64,000 nt of DNA from an uncultured Alcaligenaceae bacterium (lineage in GTDB: Bacteria; Pseudomonadota; Gammaproteobacteria; Burkholderiales; Burkholderiaceae_B). This document shows positions 8,909 to 18,521 of the stretch, piece after piece. The notes beneath the pieces are model-generated. The model saw nothing but the letters and a program-made list of their open reading frames with translations, had not been told where the DNA came from and searched no databases. Each line of letters begins with the position of its first letter. Position 1 is the stretch's first letter. Location: contig CALKIR010000023.1 in the NCBI GenBank assembly GCA_937995985.1, positions 186,001 through 250,000 on the forward strand. Direction: 5' to 3'. The position numbers and the translations under genes were made by a program.

Positions 8909-9646
8909 ATGTCAAAACCTCTAGAAAATAAAATTGCTCTCGTAACAGGGGCGACTCGCGGGATTGGTCAGGCCATTGCCGCTCAACTCCAAGCTGATGG
9001 AGCAATAGTAATTGGTACGGCAACTTCAGAAGAAGGCGCGGCACATATTCAGGCCGCTCTTGGGCCATTAGGTGGCCGCGGAGTGTGCCTGGATGTCAAT
9101 GATGATGCTGCATGCGATGCCTTGCTCGCAGAATTAGCCCAGGACGGCGGGCCTCATATTTTGGTTAATAATGCGGGCATCACGCGTGACAATCTTGCTA
9201 TGCGGCTCAGTGATGAGGATTTTGATGCCGTCATTGCTACCAATTTGCGTTCAGTATTTCGTCTCTGCCGTGGAGTGATTCGTCCTATGATGAAAGCCCG
9301 TTGGGGGCGTATAATCAATATCAGCTCTGTGGTAGGCTATAGTGGCAATGCAGGGCAGGCTAATTATGCAGCGGCTAAGGCCGGTGTTGCCGGGATGACG
9401 CGCTCCTTGGCTCGTGAGTTAGGACGTCGTAATATTACAGTGAATTGCGTTGCACCGGGTTTTATTGATACTGATATGACTCGGGCAATTCCAGAAAACC
9501 AAGCCAAGGCGCTGCTTGATCAGGTGCCCTTGGGACGCTTTGGTGAGGCTGAGGAAATCGCTTATGCGGTGAGCTTTCTCGCTGGGCCTCAGGCCTCTTA
9601 CATAACAGGTACTACCATCCATGTCAATGGCGGTATGTACATGTAG
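8909..9646 (+). CDS. fabG: 3-oxoacyl-ACP reductase
   Basis: FabG reduces beta-ketoacyl-ACP with NADPH in each elongation cycle. It is a short-chain dehydrogenase: the nucleotide-binding TGATRGIG is at 13-20, NNAG at 87-90, and the catalytic Ser140, Tyr153 and Lys157 (YAAAK) are all present. Length (245) is typical. It starts two bases after fabD, so translation is probably coupled. About 240 bases separate it from acpP. Confidence 0.97.
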   Translation: MSKPLENKIALVTGATRGIGQAIAAQLQADGAIVIGTATSEEGAAHIQAALGPLGGRGVCLDVNDDAACDALLAELAQDGGPHILVNNAGITRDNLAMRLSDEDFDAVIATNLRSVFRLCRGVIRPMMKARWGRIINISSVVGYSGNAGQANYAAAKAGVAGMTRSLARELGRRNITVNCVAPGFIDTDMTRAIPENQAKALLDQVPLGRFGEAEEIAYAVSFLAGPQASYITGTTIHVNGGMYM

Positions 9647-9887
9647 GTTTTGGTTTAATTGGTAGGTAGGGTAAAATTACCTCAATTTTAATTTAGATGA
9701 CCCTCTCAGCTGGCTGTATTGTTTGGCTCAGGTGATTATCTAGATAGCTTGAAAGCAGAGGATAATACAGGTAGTTTGCAAGGCAGGTGGCTGTACTGGT
9801 ACATTTGTATCGGGTCATTTTGGTTAGTTTGGCTTATTAACTTTTAGGGATTAATTGGGATTCAGTTCCCCGACTTGGAGAATTTGC

Positions 9888-10127
9888 ATGGAAAGCATCG
9901 AACAGCGCGTCAAGAAGATTGTCGCAGAGCAACTTGGCGTTAACGAGGCCGAGATCAAAAATGAGTCTTCTTTTCTTGACGACCTCGGTGCCGACTCGCT
10001 CGACATGGTCGAGCTCGTGATGGCGCTCGAAGACGAATTCGAAACAGAAATACCTGACGAAGAGGCTGAAAAGATCACGACAGTTCAGCAAGCCGTTGAC
10101 TACATTAACGCTAATAGCAAACAGTAG
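9888..10127 (+). CDS. acpP: Acyl carrier protein
   Basis: The small acidic carrier of fatty-acyl intermediates. The 79-residue protein begins MESIEQRVKKIVAEQLGV and has the phosphopantetheine attachment motif GADSLD (Ser37). GGAG lies nine bases before the ATG at 9888; the in-frame TTG at 9855 is ignored because it would add an unconserved extension. The 241-base gap before it suggests its own promoter, as is common for this highly expressed gene, but I could not pick a convincing -35/-10 pair there. Codon use (CTCGTG, GACGAC, CTCGAC) is more GC-rich and biased than in neighbours, fitting high expression. Confidence 0.98.
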   Translation: MESIEQRVKKIVAEQLGVNEAEIKNESSFLDDLGADSLDMVELVMALEDEFETEIPDEEAEKITTVQQAVDYINANSKQ

Positions 10128-10275
10128 TAATTAAGTGGGGCAGGAGTCTACCGCCCCGATACGTGTGGCGGTTCCTCGCGACGGTGCACTGTAGTAATGA
10201 TGGCTTTAGCTTCATAGAGACCTCAGATGCCTGTCATTCGAGTAACCGCTTTTTTTGTGTTATTAGGAGTCATCC

Positions 10276-11508
10276 GTGAAACGACGTGTCGTGATTACTG
10301 GTTTAGGCATTGTTTCCCCAGTGGGAAATGATGTTAAGACCGCTTGGGATAATATCATCAATGGGCGCTCTGGCATTGGCAAGATCACCCGTTTTGATCC
10401 CTCCGCACTCAGTGTTCACATAGCGGGTGAGGTTAAGGGCTTCGATGTGACGGAGTACATCACCGCCAAAGAGGCCAAGCAGCTTGACACTTTCATCCAC
10501 TATGGTTTGGCAGCCGGTTTACAGGCCTGGCGAGATTCTGGGCTTGAGGTGACCGAGGAGAACGCCGAACGCATTGGGGTGATCGTGGGTTCAGGTATTG
10601 GTGGTTTACCCCGCATTGAGCTTGCGCAGACCGATTATTTAAATCGTGGGCCGCGCCGTATTTCGCCTTTCTTTGTGCCCGGTTCACTGATTAATTTGGT
10701 TTCTGGTCAGCTTTCTATCCACTTAGGCCTCAAGGGACCCAGTTATGCGGTGGTATCAGCCTGTACCACAGGACTACATTCCATTGGTGATGCCGCTCGT
10801 TTGATCAAATATGGCGATGCCGATGTGATGATAGCAGGTGGTGCCGAGGCTACCGTGTCTCCTTTAGGGATTGGTGGCTTTGCTGCAATGCGTGCTTTAT
10901 CAACACGTAATGATGATCCAGAAACTGCTTCTCGCCCTTGGGACGTCGATCGCGATGGCTTTGTACAAGGCGAAGGTGCTGGGGTGCTCGTATTAGAAGA
11001 ATATGAGCATGCCAAAAAAAGAGGGGCACGCATCTATGGTGAGCTTGTTGGCTATGGAATGAGCTCTGATGCCCATCATATTACTATGCCTGATAGTGAT
11101 GGGCCACGCCGAGGGATGGTCAATACGCTGCGTGATGCAGGGTTAAACCCCGATCAAATTGACTATATTAATGCTCATGGGACTTCCACACCGCTTGGTG
11201 ATATCAATGAGACAAAGTCCATTAAGCTCGCATTTGGAGATCATGCCTACAAGCTCGTGGTAAGTTCAACAAAATCCATGACGGGTCATTTATTGGGTGC
11301 AGCAGGCGGAGTGGAGGCGGTATTGACCACCTTAGCCGTGCATGAGCAGATTGCTCCTCCTACGATTAATATCTTTAATCAGGACCCCGAGTGTGATTTG
11401 GACTATTGCGCCAATGAAGCACGAGCGATGCCTATTAATTATGCCCTGACCAATTCCTTTGGTTTTGGAGGGACGAATGGCACGCTGGCAATAGGGCGCA
11501 TTAAATAA
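10276..11508 (+). CDS. fabF: Beta-ketoacyl-ACP synthase II
   Basis: FabF elongates acyl-ACP chains by condensation with malonyl-ACP. The active-site Cys163 (SACTTG), His301 (NAHGTSTPLGD) and His338 (MTGHLLGAAGG) are visible. Length (410) is normal. The start is GTG at 10276 with AGGAG at 10265-10269. It is the last fab gene of the cluster; the gene for a small membrane protein and rpoE follow at once, so fatty-acid synthesis and envelope-stress genes may be partly co-transcribed. Confidence 0.97.
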   Translation: MKRRVVITGLGIVSPVGNDVKTAWDNIINGRSGIGKITRFDPSALSVHIAGEVKGFDVTEYITAKEAKQLDTFIHYGLAAGLQAWRDSGLEVTEENAERIGVIVGSGIGGLPRIELAQTDYLNRGPRRISPFFVPGSLINLVSGQLSIHLGLKGPSYAVVSACTTGLHSIGDAARLIKYGDADVMIAGGAEATVSPLGIGGFAAMRALSTRNDDPETASRPWDVDRDGFVQGEGAGVLVLEEYEHAKKRGARIYGELVGYGMSSDAHHITMPDSDGPRRGMVNTLRDAGLNPDQIDYINAHGTSTPLGDINETKSIKLAFGDHAYKLVVSSTKSMTGHLLGAAGGVEAVLTTLAVHEQIAPPTINIFNQDPECDLDYCANEARAMPINYALTNSFGFGGTNGTLAIGRIK

Positions 11509-11525
11509 CGTCCTTATTTTTGGCG

Positions 11526-11978
11526 ATGCACAACAAAACCCAACAATGGCAGGTGTGGCCAGTTTGGCATGCCGGCTGGTTGGGTTTTTTTCTTGTTATG
11601 GCCTTAGGGGGGATGTTAACCTTTTGGGCAGCTCAGCATAAGACAAGTGGGGCGCTGATAACGGCTTTGGGAGTTGGGTTGCTATTACGTGTTATTAGGC
11701 AACGCTCTTCCTGTTCTGCAGCGCTTTTATGCTATTCCTCCCATGCTCGCTGGTCCTTGTCAACACTGGCTGCGGAAGTATATCCATTACATTTGTGGTG
11801 CAGCCCGTATTTTTGTACGCTATTACTAGGTGTGAACACAGAACGAGGATGGCAGCGTTGTAGGGTAGTATGTTGGCGCCATCATCATTCGCCAGCACAG
11901 TGGCATACTTTGTTGCGTTTGCTGCGTACAGGGTCCGGGACCCTCTTGAATAATGCGCAATCATTGAGGAATTCATAA
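11526..11978 (+). CDS. Small two-helix membrane protein between fabF and rpoE (YgfX-like?)
   Basis: A 150-residue protein that I do not recognise with certainty. Two hydrophobic segments (about residues 14-32 and 40-56) are followed by a Cys- and Trp-rich soluble part ending in an arginine/leucine helix. This layout resembles the YgfX/CptA family of short inner-membrane proteins, and a protein of this kind often sits between fabF and rpoE in Burkholderiales; the link is tentative. Its stop codon overlaps the rpoE start (TAATG), suggesting translational coupling. The ATG at 11526 is preferred to a TTG two codons earlier. Confidence 0.6.
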   Translation: MHNKTQQWQVWPVWHAGWLGFFLVMALGGMLTFWAAQHKTSGALITALGVGLLLRVIRQRSSCSAALLCYSSHARWSLSTLAAEVYPLHLWCSPYFCTLLLGVNTERGWQRCRVVCWRHHHSPAQWHTLLRLLRTGSGTLLNNAQSLRNS

Positions 11979-12568
11979 TGAAAAGCAATGATGTTGATAA
12001 AGACTTGGTTGCGCGCGCGCAAAGAGGGGATAAGCGAGCCTTTGATTTATTAGTGCTGAAATATCAGCGTCGTATCATGCGGCTACTTGCCCGTATGGTG
12101 CGTGATACCGATGAAATAGAGGACCTTGCTCAGGAAACCTTTATTAAAGCTTATCGGGCAATCAAACAATTTCGTGGTGAGAGCGCTTTTTATACTTGGC
12201 TCTATAGGATCGCAATTAATACTGCACGCAATTGGCAAACTCGTCAGTACCGGCAACCACAGACAATAGAGCCATTCGAAAATGAAGTAGGCGAAACTTT
12301 TGAGCAAATTGATAACCTAACAGATATAAGCACCCCTGCATCAATTTTATTTAGCAAACAAGTCGCTCAAACCATACAAAACACCCTTAAGACACTGCCC
12401 GATGAGTTACGCACTGCATTAGAGTTGCGAGAGATAGAGGGCATGACGTACGAAGAAATAGCGCAGGCGATGGGCTGCCCTATAGGTACGGTACGCTCGC
12501 GTATTTTTCGTGCTCGCGAAGCAGTGACTCATGCACTGCGCGCGCTACATGATGGGAGGGAGCTATGA
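11978..12568 (+). CDS. rpoE: ECF sigma factor, RpoE (sigma E)
   Basis: An extracytoplasmic-function sigma factor of 196 residues controlling the response to envelope damage. Region 2 includes YQRRIMRLLARMV and DLAQETFIKAYRAIKQFRG; region 4 includes LREIEGMTYEEIAQAMGCPIGTVRSRIFRAR, a helix-turn-helix for the -35 element (written here as two adjoining motifs, LREIEGMTYEEIA and GCPIGTVRSRI). The genes after it encode its anti-sigma factor and RseB, then a DegP protease, the standard layout. The start overlaps the stop of the preceding gene. I did not find a convincing sigma-E promoter immediately upstream. Confidence 0.95.
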   Translation: MKSNDVDKDLVARAQRGDKRAFDLLVLKYQRRIMRLLARMVRDTDEIEDLAQETFIKAYRAIKQFRGESAFYTWLYRIAINTARNWQTRQYRQPQTIEPFENEVGETFEQIDNLTDISTPASILFSKQVAQTIQNTLKTLPDELRTALELREIEGMTYEEIAQAMGCPIGTVRSRIFRAREAVTHALRALHDGREL

Positions 12569-12688
12569 GGAATACCTCTTACTGGGCGCAGAGCATACGT
12601 TCCCCTATTGAGAGCCAGCAGCTATGGTTCCTGCATCGAGCGAAGTCATTTTTTGTATATGCTCAATTCAACGCATCAGGAGTCGTCC

Positions 12689-13180
12689 ATGCACAATCAA
12701 TCCGTTGAAAAAGAGTTCAGAGTCTCTACCACTACCTGGGAGGAGAATGTATCAGCTTGGGTAGATGGTGAGGCTCCTATTCGTCCTGAGGATTTGGATA
12801 ATCCTTATGGTCGGCAATTATGGGATACTTATCATTTAATTGGCGATGTGATGCGCAGTCAAGAGCTGGCCATTGAGCCGTCTGAGCGTTTTTATGCTCG
12901 AGTCTCCAAAGCTATTGATGCGGAGCCTACTGTGGTGGCTCCTAGGCGTATGCCCGCATCTATTCGCCGTCGTTGGCCTGAGCTAGCCATTGCTGCTGCG
13001 ATGGTCTTAGCAATTGGTGTGTGGCTCAGCATAGGTGCCTCAGAGGTATCAGATTCGCATGACACCCCCTTCTTAGTGCAGGCTGCTGATGAATTACCAT
13101 GGAGCGATTATGTGGATGCCCACCAATCTTTAGCAGGAGTGGCGCCAGCACGTTATGCTTCTTTTACGAATGGCCTTTAA
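12689..13180 (+). CDS. rseA: Anti-sigma E factor RseA/MucA
   Basis: An inner-membrane anti-sigma factor that holds RpoE inactive until it is cut by regulated proteolysis. The cytoplasmic N-terminal domain has the RseA pattern (VSAWVDGEAP, then LWDTYHLIGDVMRS). One transmembrane segment (about residues 95-115) is followed by a short periplasmic tail. AGGAG at 12678-12682 supports the ATG at 12689 (163 residues); the longer frame upstream has no ribosome-binding site. About 120 bases separate it from rpoE. Confidence 0.9.
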   Translation: MHNQSVEKEFRVSTTTWEENVSAWVDGEAPIRPEDLDNPYGRQLWDTYHLIGDVMRSQELAIEPSERFYARVSKAIDAEPTVVAPRRMPASIRRRWPELAIAAAMVLAIGVWLSIGASEVSDSHDTPFLVQAADELPWSDYVDAHQSLAGVAPARYASFTNGL

Positions 13181-13192
13181 AAGGTTAAGAAA

Positions 13193-14203
13193 ATGATGAC
13201 GGTTGGGTCGTATTATTCTCGTATCAGTGCTTTTTTCTTGTTGCTTTGGGCGCTTGTGCTTGGGGCCCAGTTTGCGCAAGCGAAGCAATTAGATGCTGCC
13301 GAGATGATGGAAGTATTAAAAAATGTTCAGCAGGCTGCGCAAAGTGAGGATTATGCTGGCATAATTACTCATAACAACGGGAAAGAGACCCAGTCAATGT
13401 ATTTAATCCACATCGTAGATGGCAAAGGGGAGCGTGAGCGCTTGGTGTTGTTAGACGGCGTTGAGCGTGAGTTTTTGCGTGAAAATGAAATTACTCAATG
13501 CCTATTGCCCAACGAAGAAATTGTGATCCTAGAGCCGTCACGTACAGACCGTTTTCCTGGGTTATTGCTGAGCAATGCCATTGATGTATCTCATTCATAT
13601 CGCATGACCGAATTAGACCAAAGCGCGCGTGTGGCGGGTCGAATGTGCCAGCTTTATCAGCTCGATCCGGTAGATGATTTGCGATTTGGGTATAGATTGT
13701 GTGTTGATAAAGAGACTTCTTTGTTGCTGCAGATGAATACCCTAGACGAATACGGACAAATGGTATTGCAGGTCGCATTTGCACATGTAGATATTGGCGC
13801 TCAGGTTGATTCAGCACAATTGCAATCCCCTTGGAATAGTGAGCAGTGGCGGACAATTAGTGCTGATATGCATGAGGTTGATTTGAGTCGCCAAGGCTGG
13901 CGTATTCCTTATCCAGCAGGTTTTGAGCCCATCAAACAGGTGATACGTTCGATGCCCCAGTCACGGCAGGTGGCTCAATTGCTTCTATCCGATGGATTGG
14001 CTGCCATTTCAATATTTATAGAGCCAGTAAGTGGCGAGGGGCAGCGTTTACAAGCCGAAGAAGGAAAGAAAATGGGTGGGGTCTTTTTACATCGCGCCCA
14101 AATTGGGGAAAACTGGCTTACCCTCACGGGCGAGGTGCCTTTAGAAACCTTAAAATATTTAGGTCAACATACGCAGTTTGTGCCCTTAGGCAGCAACAAT
14201 TAA
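13193..14203 (+). CDS. rseB: Sigma-E regulatory protein RseB/MucB
   Basis: A periplasmic protein that binds RseA and protects it from DegS cleavage; lipid or LPS signals release it. A signal peptide (hydrophobic core about 12-28, cleavage near AQA) is followed by the MucB/RseB N-terminal domain, with the conserved DYAGIITHNNG region at about 52-62 and ERERLVLLDGVEREF. The smaller C-terminal domain starts at about residue 225. The 336 residues fit the family. Two ATGs stand in tandem at the start. It is 12 bases after rseA. Confidence 0.93.
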   Translation: MMTVGSYYSRISAFFLLLWALVLGAQFAQAKQLDAAEMMEVLKNVQQAAQSEDYAGIITHNNGKETQSMYLIHIVDGKGERERLVLLDGVEREFLRENEITQCLLPNEEIVILEPSRTDRFPGLLLSNAIDVSHSYRMTELDQSARVAGRMCQLYQLDPVDDLRFGYRLCVDKETSLLLQMNTLDEYGQMVLQVAFAHVDIGAQVDSAQLQSPWNSEQWRTISADMHEVDLSRQGWRIPYPAGFEPIKQVIRSMPQSRQVAQLLLSDGLAAISIFIEPVSGEGQRLQAEEGKKMGGVFLHRAQIGENWLTLTGEVPLETLKYLGQHTQFVPLGSNN

Positions 14204-14224
14204 TTCGCGTCATAGGAGTGCTTT

Positions 14225-15685
14225 ATGCAACATAGCATGCGTCATATTCAATATAAAAAACATCGGCCATGGGTCCATCTTTGGGCGCTATTGCTGTTAA
14301 GTTTGGGTTTATTATTTAGCTATCGCTTGGCGGCACAGGGGCGTATTGGGGATTTGCCCGATTTCACCCAGATCGTTCAGGAAACTGAAGGCTCGGTAGT
14401 CAATATTCGTACTACGGAGTCCATACCTGTACGCTCTCCCCATGGCTTTGGGGCGGACCCTTATGATTTTTTTCGTTGGTTCTTTGGTCCGGATGCCGTT
14501 CCTGATCGGCGCCCGCGTCAACAGCCTCAAGAGCCAGAGGAGCAGGTGGTGCCTCGAGGGGTAGGCTCGGGCTTTGTTATTTCAGCAGACGGTTATATTC
14601 TGACCAATAATCATGTTGTAGCAGATGCTGAAGACATCTATGTGACTTTTATTGATGGGGAAGAGTACACAGCAGAAATTGTTGGCACGGATGAGCGTAC
14701 CGATGTTGCTCTGATTAAAATCGATGCCAAAGGACTAAAGCCTTTGGAAATAGGCAATTCCAAAGCGTTGAAAAAAGGCGAATGGGTATTGGCTATTGGC
14801 TCCCCTTTTGGTTTGGATGCTACTGTTACAGTGGGGGTAGTCAGTGCCATTAACCGTGATACAGGCGATTACCTGCCTTTTATTCAAACGGATGTTGCGG
14901 TAAATCCAGGGAATTCTGGGGGGCCTTTGCTAAATACCCAAGGGCAGGTTGTGGGGGTAAACTCTCAGATCGTATCGCGTAGCGGCGGCTTCATGGGGAT
15001 TTCCTTAGCCATTCCCATTGATGAGGCTATGGATGTCGTACAACAACTCAAAGAGCATGGCAAGGTAACTCGTGGTCGCATTGGGGTGCAGATTACTAAT
15101 GTCGATGATGAGGTGGCCAAAGCAATCGGCTTAGAGGGTCGCAAAGGGGCCTTGGTCAGTCATGTCGAAGAGGATGGGCCTGCCGCTCAAGCAGGGGTGC
15201 GCAGTGGGGATGTGATTCTCGAATTTGATGGCAAAGATGTCAAGCAAATGAGTGATTTGCCTCGAATTGTCGGTGCGACCAAGCCGGGTACGAAGGCCAA
15301 GATGAAGGTCTGGCGCAAGGGCAAAGAGCACAACCTAACCGTTACGGTAGCAGAGCTTAAAACAGGGGATGGGCGCACTCAGACTCCAAGCGCTCCCAAG
15401 GAAAAGGCCAGTGATCGACTGGGATTAACTGTAACGGCCCTCGATGATGAGGACAAACGTCGTTTGGGCATTGACGAGGGTGTAGTGGTTGAGTCTGCCA
15501 GTGGGCCAGCTGCGCGTGTAGGTTTGGCTGCTGGGGATATTATTCTTCGTATTAACGATATGGATATTAATTCGCCCAAAGAGTATGAAAAAGTAGTTCA
15601 GTCATTATCCAAAGATAAGCGAGCAGCTGTTTTAGTCATGCGCGGGGGAAGCGCACAGTGGGTATTAATCAAACCCTCTGAATAA
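14225..15685 (+). CDS. degP: Periplasmic serine protease DegP/MucD
   Basis: An HtrA-family protease and chaperone that removes misfolded envelope proteins. After an N-terminal signal or anchor segment (about 17-37), the trypsin-like domain carries His130 (TNNHVV), Asp160 (RTDVALIK) and Ser231 (GNSGGPL). Two PDZ domains follow at about 285-365 and 395-480. The Q-linker region between strands (about 90-110) is proline- and glutamine-rich. It is encoded after rseB, as mucD is in Pseudomonas and other proteobacteria. A strong terminator follows at 15717-15748, ending this operon. Confidence 0.95.
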   Translation: MQHSMRHIQYKKHRPWVHLWALLLLSLGLLFSYRLAAQGRIGDLPDFTQIVQETEGSVVNIRTTESIPVRSPHGFGADPYDFFRWFFGPDAVPDRRPRQQPQEPEEQVVPRGVGSGFVISADGYILTNNHVVADAEDIYVTFIDGEEYTAEIVGTDERTDVALIKIDAKGLKPLEIGNSKALKKGEWVLAIGSPFGLDATVTVGVVSAINRDTGDYLPFIQTDVAVNPGNSGGPLLNTQGQVVGVNSQIVSRSGGFMGISLAIPIDEAMDVVQQLKEHGKVTRGRIGVQITNVDDEVAKAIGLEGRKGALVSHVEEDGPAAQAGVRSGDVILEFDGKDVKQMSDLPRIVGATKPGTKAKMKVWRKGKEHNLTVTVAELKTGDGRTQTPSAPKEKASDRLGLTVTALDDEDKRRLGIDEGVVVESASGPAARVGLAAGDIILRINDMDINSPKEYEKVVQSLSKDKRAAVLVMRGGSAQWVLIKPSE

Positions 15686-15716
15686 TCTCTAAAAGTAAGC
15701 TAAAATATAGCCAGCC

Positions 15717-15748
15717 AAAGGGGGCGCCCGATGCGCCTCCTTTTTTTT
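15717..15748 (+). terminator. Rho-independent terminator after degP
   Basis: Arms AAAGGGGGCGC (15717-15727) and GCGCCTCCTTT (15733-15743) pair over 11 bases with one G-U pair around a five-base loop, followed by a run of T to 15748. It separates the rpoE-degP operon from lepA. Confidence 0.9.
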
Positions 15749-15810
15749 GCCACCCCCCTGATTTTTAGGGGCATACTGCATATACTTGAATCAACCTTTT
15801 ATTCAGTTAC

Positions 15811-17619
15811 ATGACGACCAAATCTATGGAGTTTATCCGCAATTTTTCTATCATCGCGCACATTGACCATGGTAAATCTACCTTGGCAGATCGTATTATT
15901 CAGCAATGTGGCGGGCTTGAAGAGCGCGAAATGTCCACTCAGGTTCTAGATTCTATGGATATTGAGCGTGAACGCGGGATTACTATCAAGGCGCAAACAG
16001 CAGCGCTAACTTATAAAGCAAAAGACGGCAATGAGTATCGTCTTAATTTAATTGATACGCCTGGACACGTTGACTTTTCATACGAGGTGAGTCGCTCATT
16101 ATCCGCTTGTGAGGGGGCGCTGTTGGTGGTGGATGCTTCTCAGGGGGTGGAGGCTCAAACCGTGGCCACGTGTTATACCGCAATTGATCACGATCTCGAA
16201 GTAATACCCGTACTGAATAAAATCGATCTACCTTCTGCAGATCCTTATGCTGCCAGCGAGGAAATAGAGGATGTTATTGGTATTGATGCCACAGATGCCA
16301 TTCAGGCCAGTGCCAAAACAGGCCAGGGAATTGATGAAATCTTAGAGCGTATTGTAGAGCGAGTGCCGGCTCCTAAAGGTGATCGGGATGCAGCGTTACA
16401 GGCCTTAATTATTGATTCTTGGTTTGATAATTATGTAGGCGTCATTATGTTGGTACGCATTGTGAATGGGGTGCTCAAAGAAAAGGATTCCATTCAATTG
16501 ATGTCTAATGGCGCTGTTCATGAGGTTGATCAAATAGGTATATTTACGCCTAAGGCTACTCCAGTAAAACAATTGGCAGCAGGCGAAGTTGGATTTGTGG
16601 TGACTGGCATCAAAGAACTAGAGCAGGCACAAGTAGGCGATACGATTACTCATAGTGGGCATGCTGCTGCTAAGGAGCCGCTCCCAGGCTTTCAAGAGGT
16701 CAAGCCACAGGTATTTGCAGGGTTATATCCAGTAGAAAGCAGTGAGTATGATCAGCTGCGTGATTCATTAGAAAAACTCAAACTAAATGATGCCTCCTTA
16801 ATGTTTGAGCCCGAGGTGTCTCAAGCGCTGGGTTTTGGGTTTCGGTGCGGCTTTTTAGGCCTATTACACATGGAAATTGTGCAGGAGCGTCTCGAGCGAG
16901 AGTTCGATATGGATATTATCACCACCGCTCCCTCAGTCATTTATGAGGTGGTGCGTACCGATGGCTCGGTAATCTATGTGGACAGTCCTGCTCAAATGCC
17001 AGATGTTAGCGATATTCAAGAGGTGCGAGAGCCCATTGTTGAGGTCAGCTTATTAATGCCCCAAGACTATGTGGGGCCAGTAATGACCCTATGTAATGCC
17101 CGAAGAGGGATACAAAAGAATATGACTTACTTGGGTAAGCAAGTCAGCTTAGTATTTGAGATCCCTTTAGCAGAAATTGTGTTGGATTTCTTTGACCGCC
17201 TCAAGTCTGTTTCTCGTGGCTATGCTTCTATGGACTACGAGTTTTTGGAGTATCGTCCTTCCGATGTTGTTAAGGTAGACTTATTGATTAATGGGGATAG
17301 GGTAGATGCCCTGTCTATGATCGTGCACCGTGATAATGCCCGTTCACGGGGTCGAGAGGTGGCCGTTAAAATGCGGGAGATTATTCCTCGCCAAATGTTT
17401 GAAATTGCGATACAGGCAGCTATTGGGAATGATGTGATTGCCCGTGAGAATGTGCGCGCATTACGTAAAAACGTCTTAGCCAAGTGTTATGGTGGGGATA
17501 TTTCACGTAAGCGTAAACTGCTCGAAAAGCAAAAGGCGGGTAAGAAACGCATGAAGCAGGTGGGCAATGTAGAAATCCCACAAGAAGCGTTTTTAGCTAT
17601 CTTACAAGTAGAAGACTAA
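15811..17619 (+). CDS. lepA: Elongation factor 4 (LepA)
   Basis: A translational GTPase that acts on stalled or mis-translocated ribosomes and in 30S biogenesis. Seen: the P-loop AHIDHGKST, DTPGHVDF and NKIDLP; EF-G-like domains; and the LepA-specific C-terminal domain ending GGDISRKRKLLEKQKAGKKR-like, followed by MKQVGNVEIPQEAF. Length (602) is typical. An in-frame ATG at 15826 (MEFIRNFSIIAH) is an equally good start by homology; neither has a clear ribosome-binding site. The lepA-lepB-rnc-era order is classical. Confidence 0.97.
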   Translation: MTTKSMEFIRNFSIIAHIDHGKSTLADRIIQQCGGLEEREMSTQVLDSMDIERERGITIKAQTAALTYKAKDGNEYRLNLIDTPGHVDFSYEVSRSLSACEGALLVVDASQGVEAQTVATCYTAIDHDLEVIPVLNKIDLPSADPYAASEEIEDVIGIDATDAIQASAKTGQGIDEILERIVERVPAPKGDRDAALQALIIDSWFDNYVGVIMLVRIVNGVLKEKDSIQLMSNGAVHEVDQIGIFTPKATPVKQLAAGEVGFVVTGIKELEQAQVGDTITHSGHAAAKEPLPGFQEVKPQVFAGLYPVESSEYDQLRDSLEKLKLNDASLMFEPEVSQALGFGFRCGFLGLLHMEIVQERLEREFDMDIITTAPSVIYEVVRTDGSVIYVDSPAQMPDVSDIQEVREPIVEVSLLMPQDYVGPVMTLCNARRGIQKNMTYLGKQVSLVFEIPLAEIVLDFFDRLKSVSRGYASMDYEFLEYRPSDVVKVDLLINGDRVDALSMIVHRDNARSRGREVAVKMREIIPRQMFEIAIQAAIGNDVIARENVRALRKNVLAKCYGGDISRKRKLLEKQKAGKKRMKQVGNVEIPQEAFLAILQVED

Positions 17620-17636
17620 TCATCTAAAGGTGACGC

Positions 17637-18521
17637 ATGCACTGGGATTTTGCCTTAATACTATTTATCTTGCTTGTCATAACGGGTGCTGTGTGGGTGT
17701 ATGATCGGTTTGTACATGCTAAAAAGCGTCGCCTCAGGGGTGAGCAAGCCGTTGCCGCATTACCTTCAGCAGGCAGCATGTCCGCTGCAGAGCGTGCTGC
17801 TTTAGAAAAAAGCACCTATGAGCGCGCAGCACGCGTGCCTTGGTGGATTGAGTATGGGGCGAGCTTTTTTCCCGTGATCTTATTTGTATTTGTGTTGCGC
17901 TCTTTTATTGTGGAGCCCTTTAGAATACCTTCAGGCTCAATGTTGCCCACTTTGCAAAATGGTGATTTTATTTTAGTTAATAAATTTGATTATGGCATAC
18001 GTTTGCCCATTATTAACAAAAAAATCATCTCTATGAATGAGCCGCAGGTAGGTGATGTGTTGGTATTTAAATATCCCTTGAATCCTGAGATTGACTATAT
18101 TAAGCGAGTAGTGGGCACACCAGGAGACGTGGTAGAGTACAAAAATCAACGCCTGTATCTAAACGGTACTGAGGTAAAACAAGTGCGTGATGGGGATTAT
18201 TTTGAACCGGATCGGGCGCAGTATATTAATCAATACAAAGAGTTTTTAGGGACTGAAACCAATAATATTTTGGTGAATCCTAATATTCATTTAAGCATTT
18301 CACCAATTGTACGTTTTCCTCATTTTGATTCCTGCGAGTATCGTCACAGCAGTGTGCGGTGTGAGATTCCCCAAGGCTATTATTATGTCTTAGGGGATAA
18401 TCGTGATAACAGTTTGGATAGTCGCTTTTGGGGATTTGTGCCTGAGGAAAATATAGTTGGAAGAGCATTTTTTATTTGGATGAATTTTAATGATTTTGGG
18501 CGTATAGGACGCTTTCACTAA
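17637..18521 (+). CDS. lepB: Signal peptidase I
   Basis: An inner-membrane protease that removes signal peptides from secreted proteins. Transmembrane segments lie at about 5-22 and 74-90. The catalytic Ser101 is in PSGSMLPT and the general base Lys156 in YIKRVVGTPGD; the GDNRDNSLDSRFWG box near the C-terminus is intact. The 294 residues match the proteobacterial enzyme. It starts 17 bases after lepA, and its stop overlaps the rnc start (TAATG). Confidence 0.97.
   Translation: MHWDFALILFILLVITGAVWVYDRFVHAKKRRLRGEQAVAALPSAGSMSAAERAALEKSTYERAARVPWWIEYGASFFPVILFVFVLRSFIVEPFRIPSGSMLPTLQNGDFILVNKFDYGIRLPIINKKIISMNEPQVGDVLVFKYPLNPEIDYIKRVVGTPGDVVEYKNQRLYLNGTEVKQVRDGDYFEPDRAQYINQYKEFLGTETNNILVNPNIHLSISPIVRFPHFDSCEYRHSSVRCEIPQGYYYVLGDNRDNSLDSRFWGFVPEENIVGRAFFIWMNFNDFGRIGRFH

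Noticed and set aside
13491..13856. A 121-codon minus-strand ORF inside rseB
   Set aside because: rseB has a clear signal peptide and domain pattern; the opposing ORF shows no ribosome-binding site or motif.
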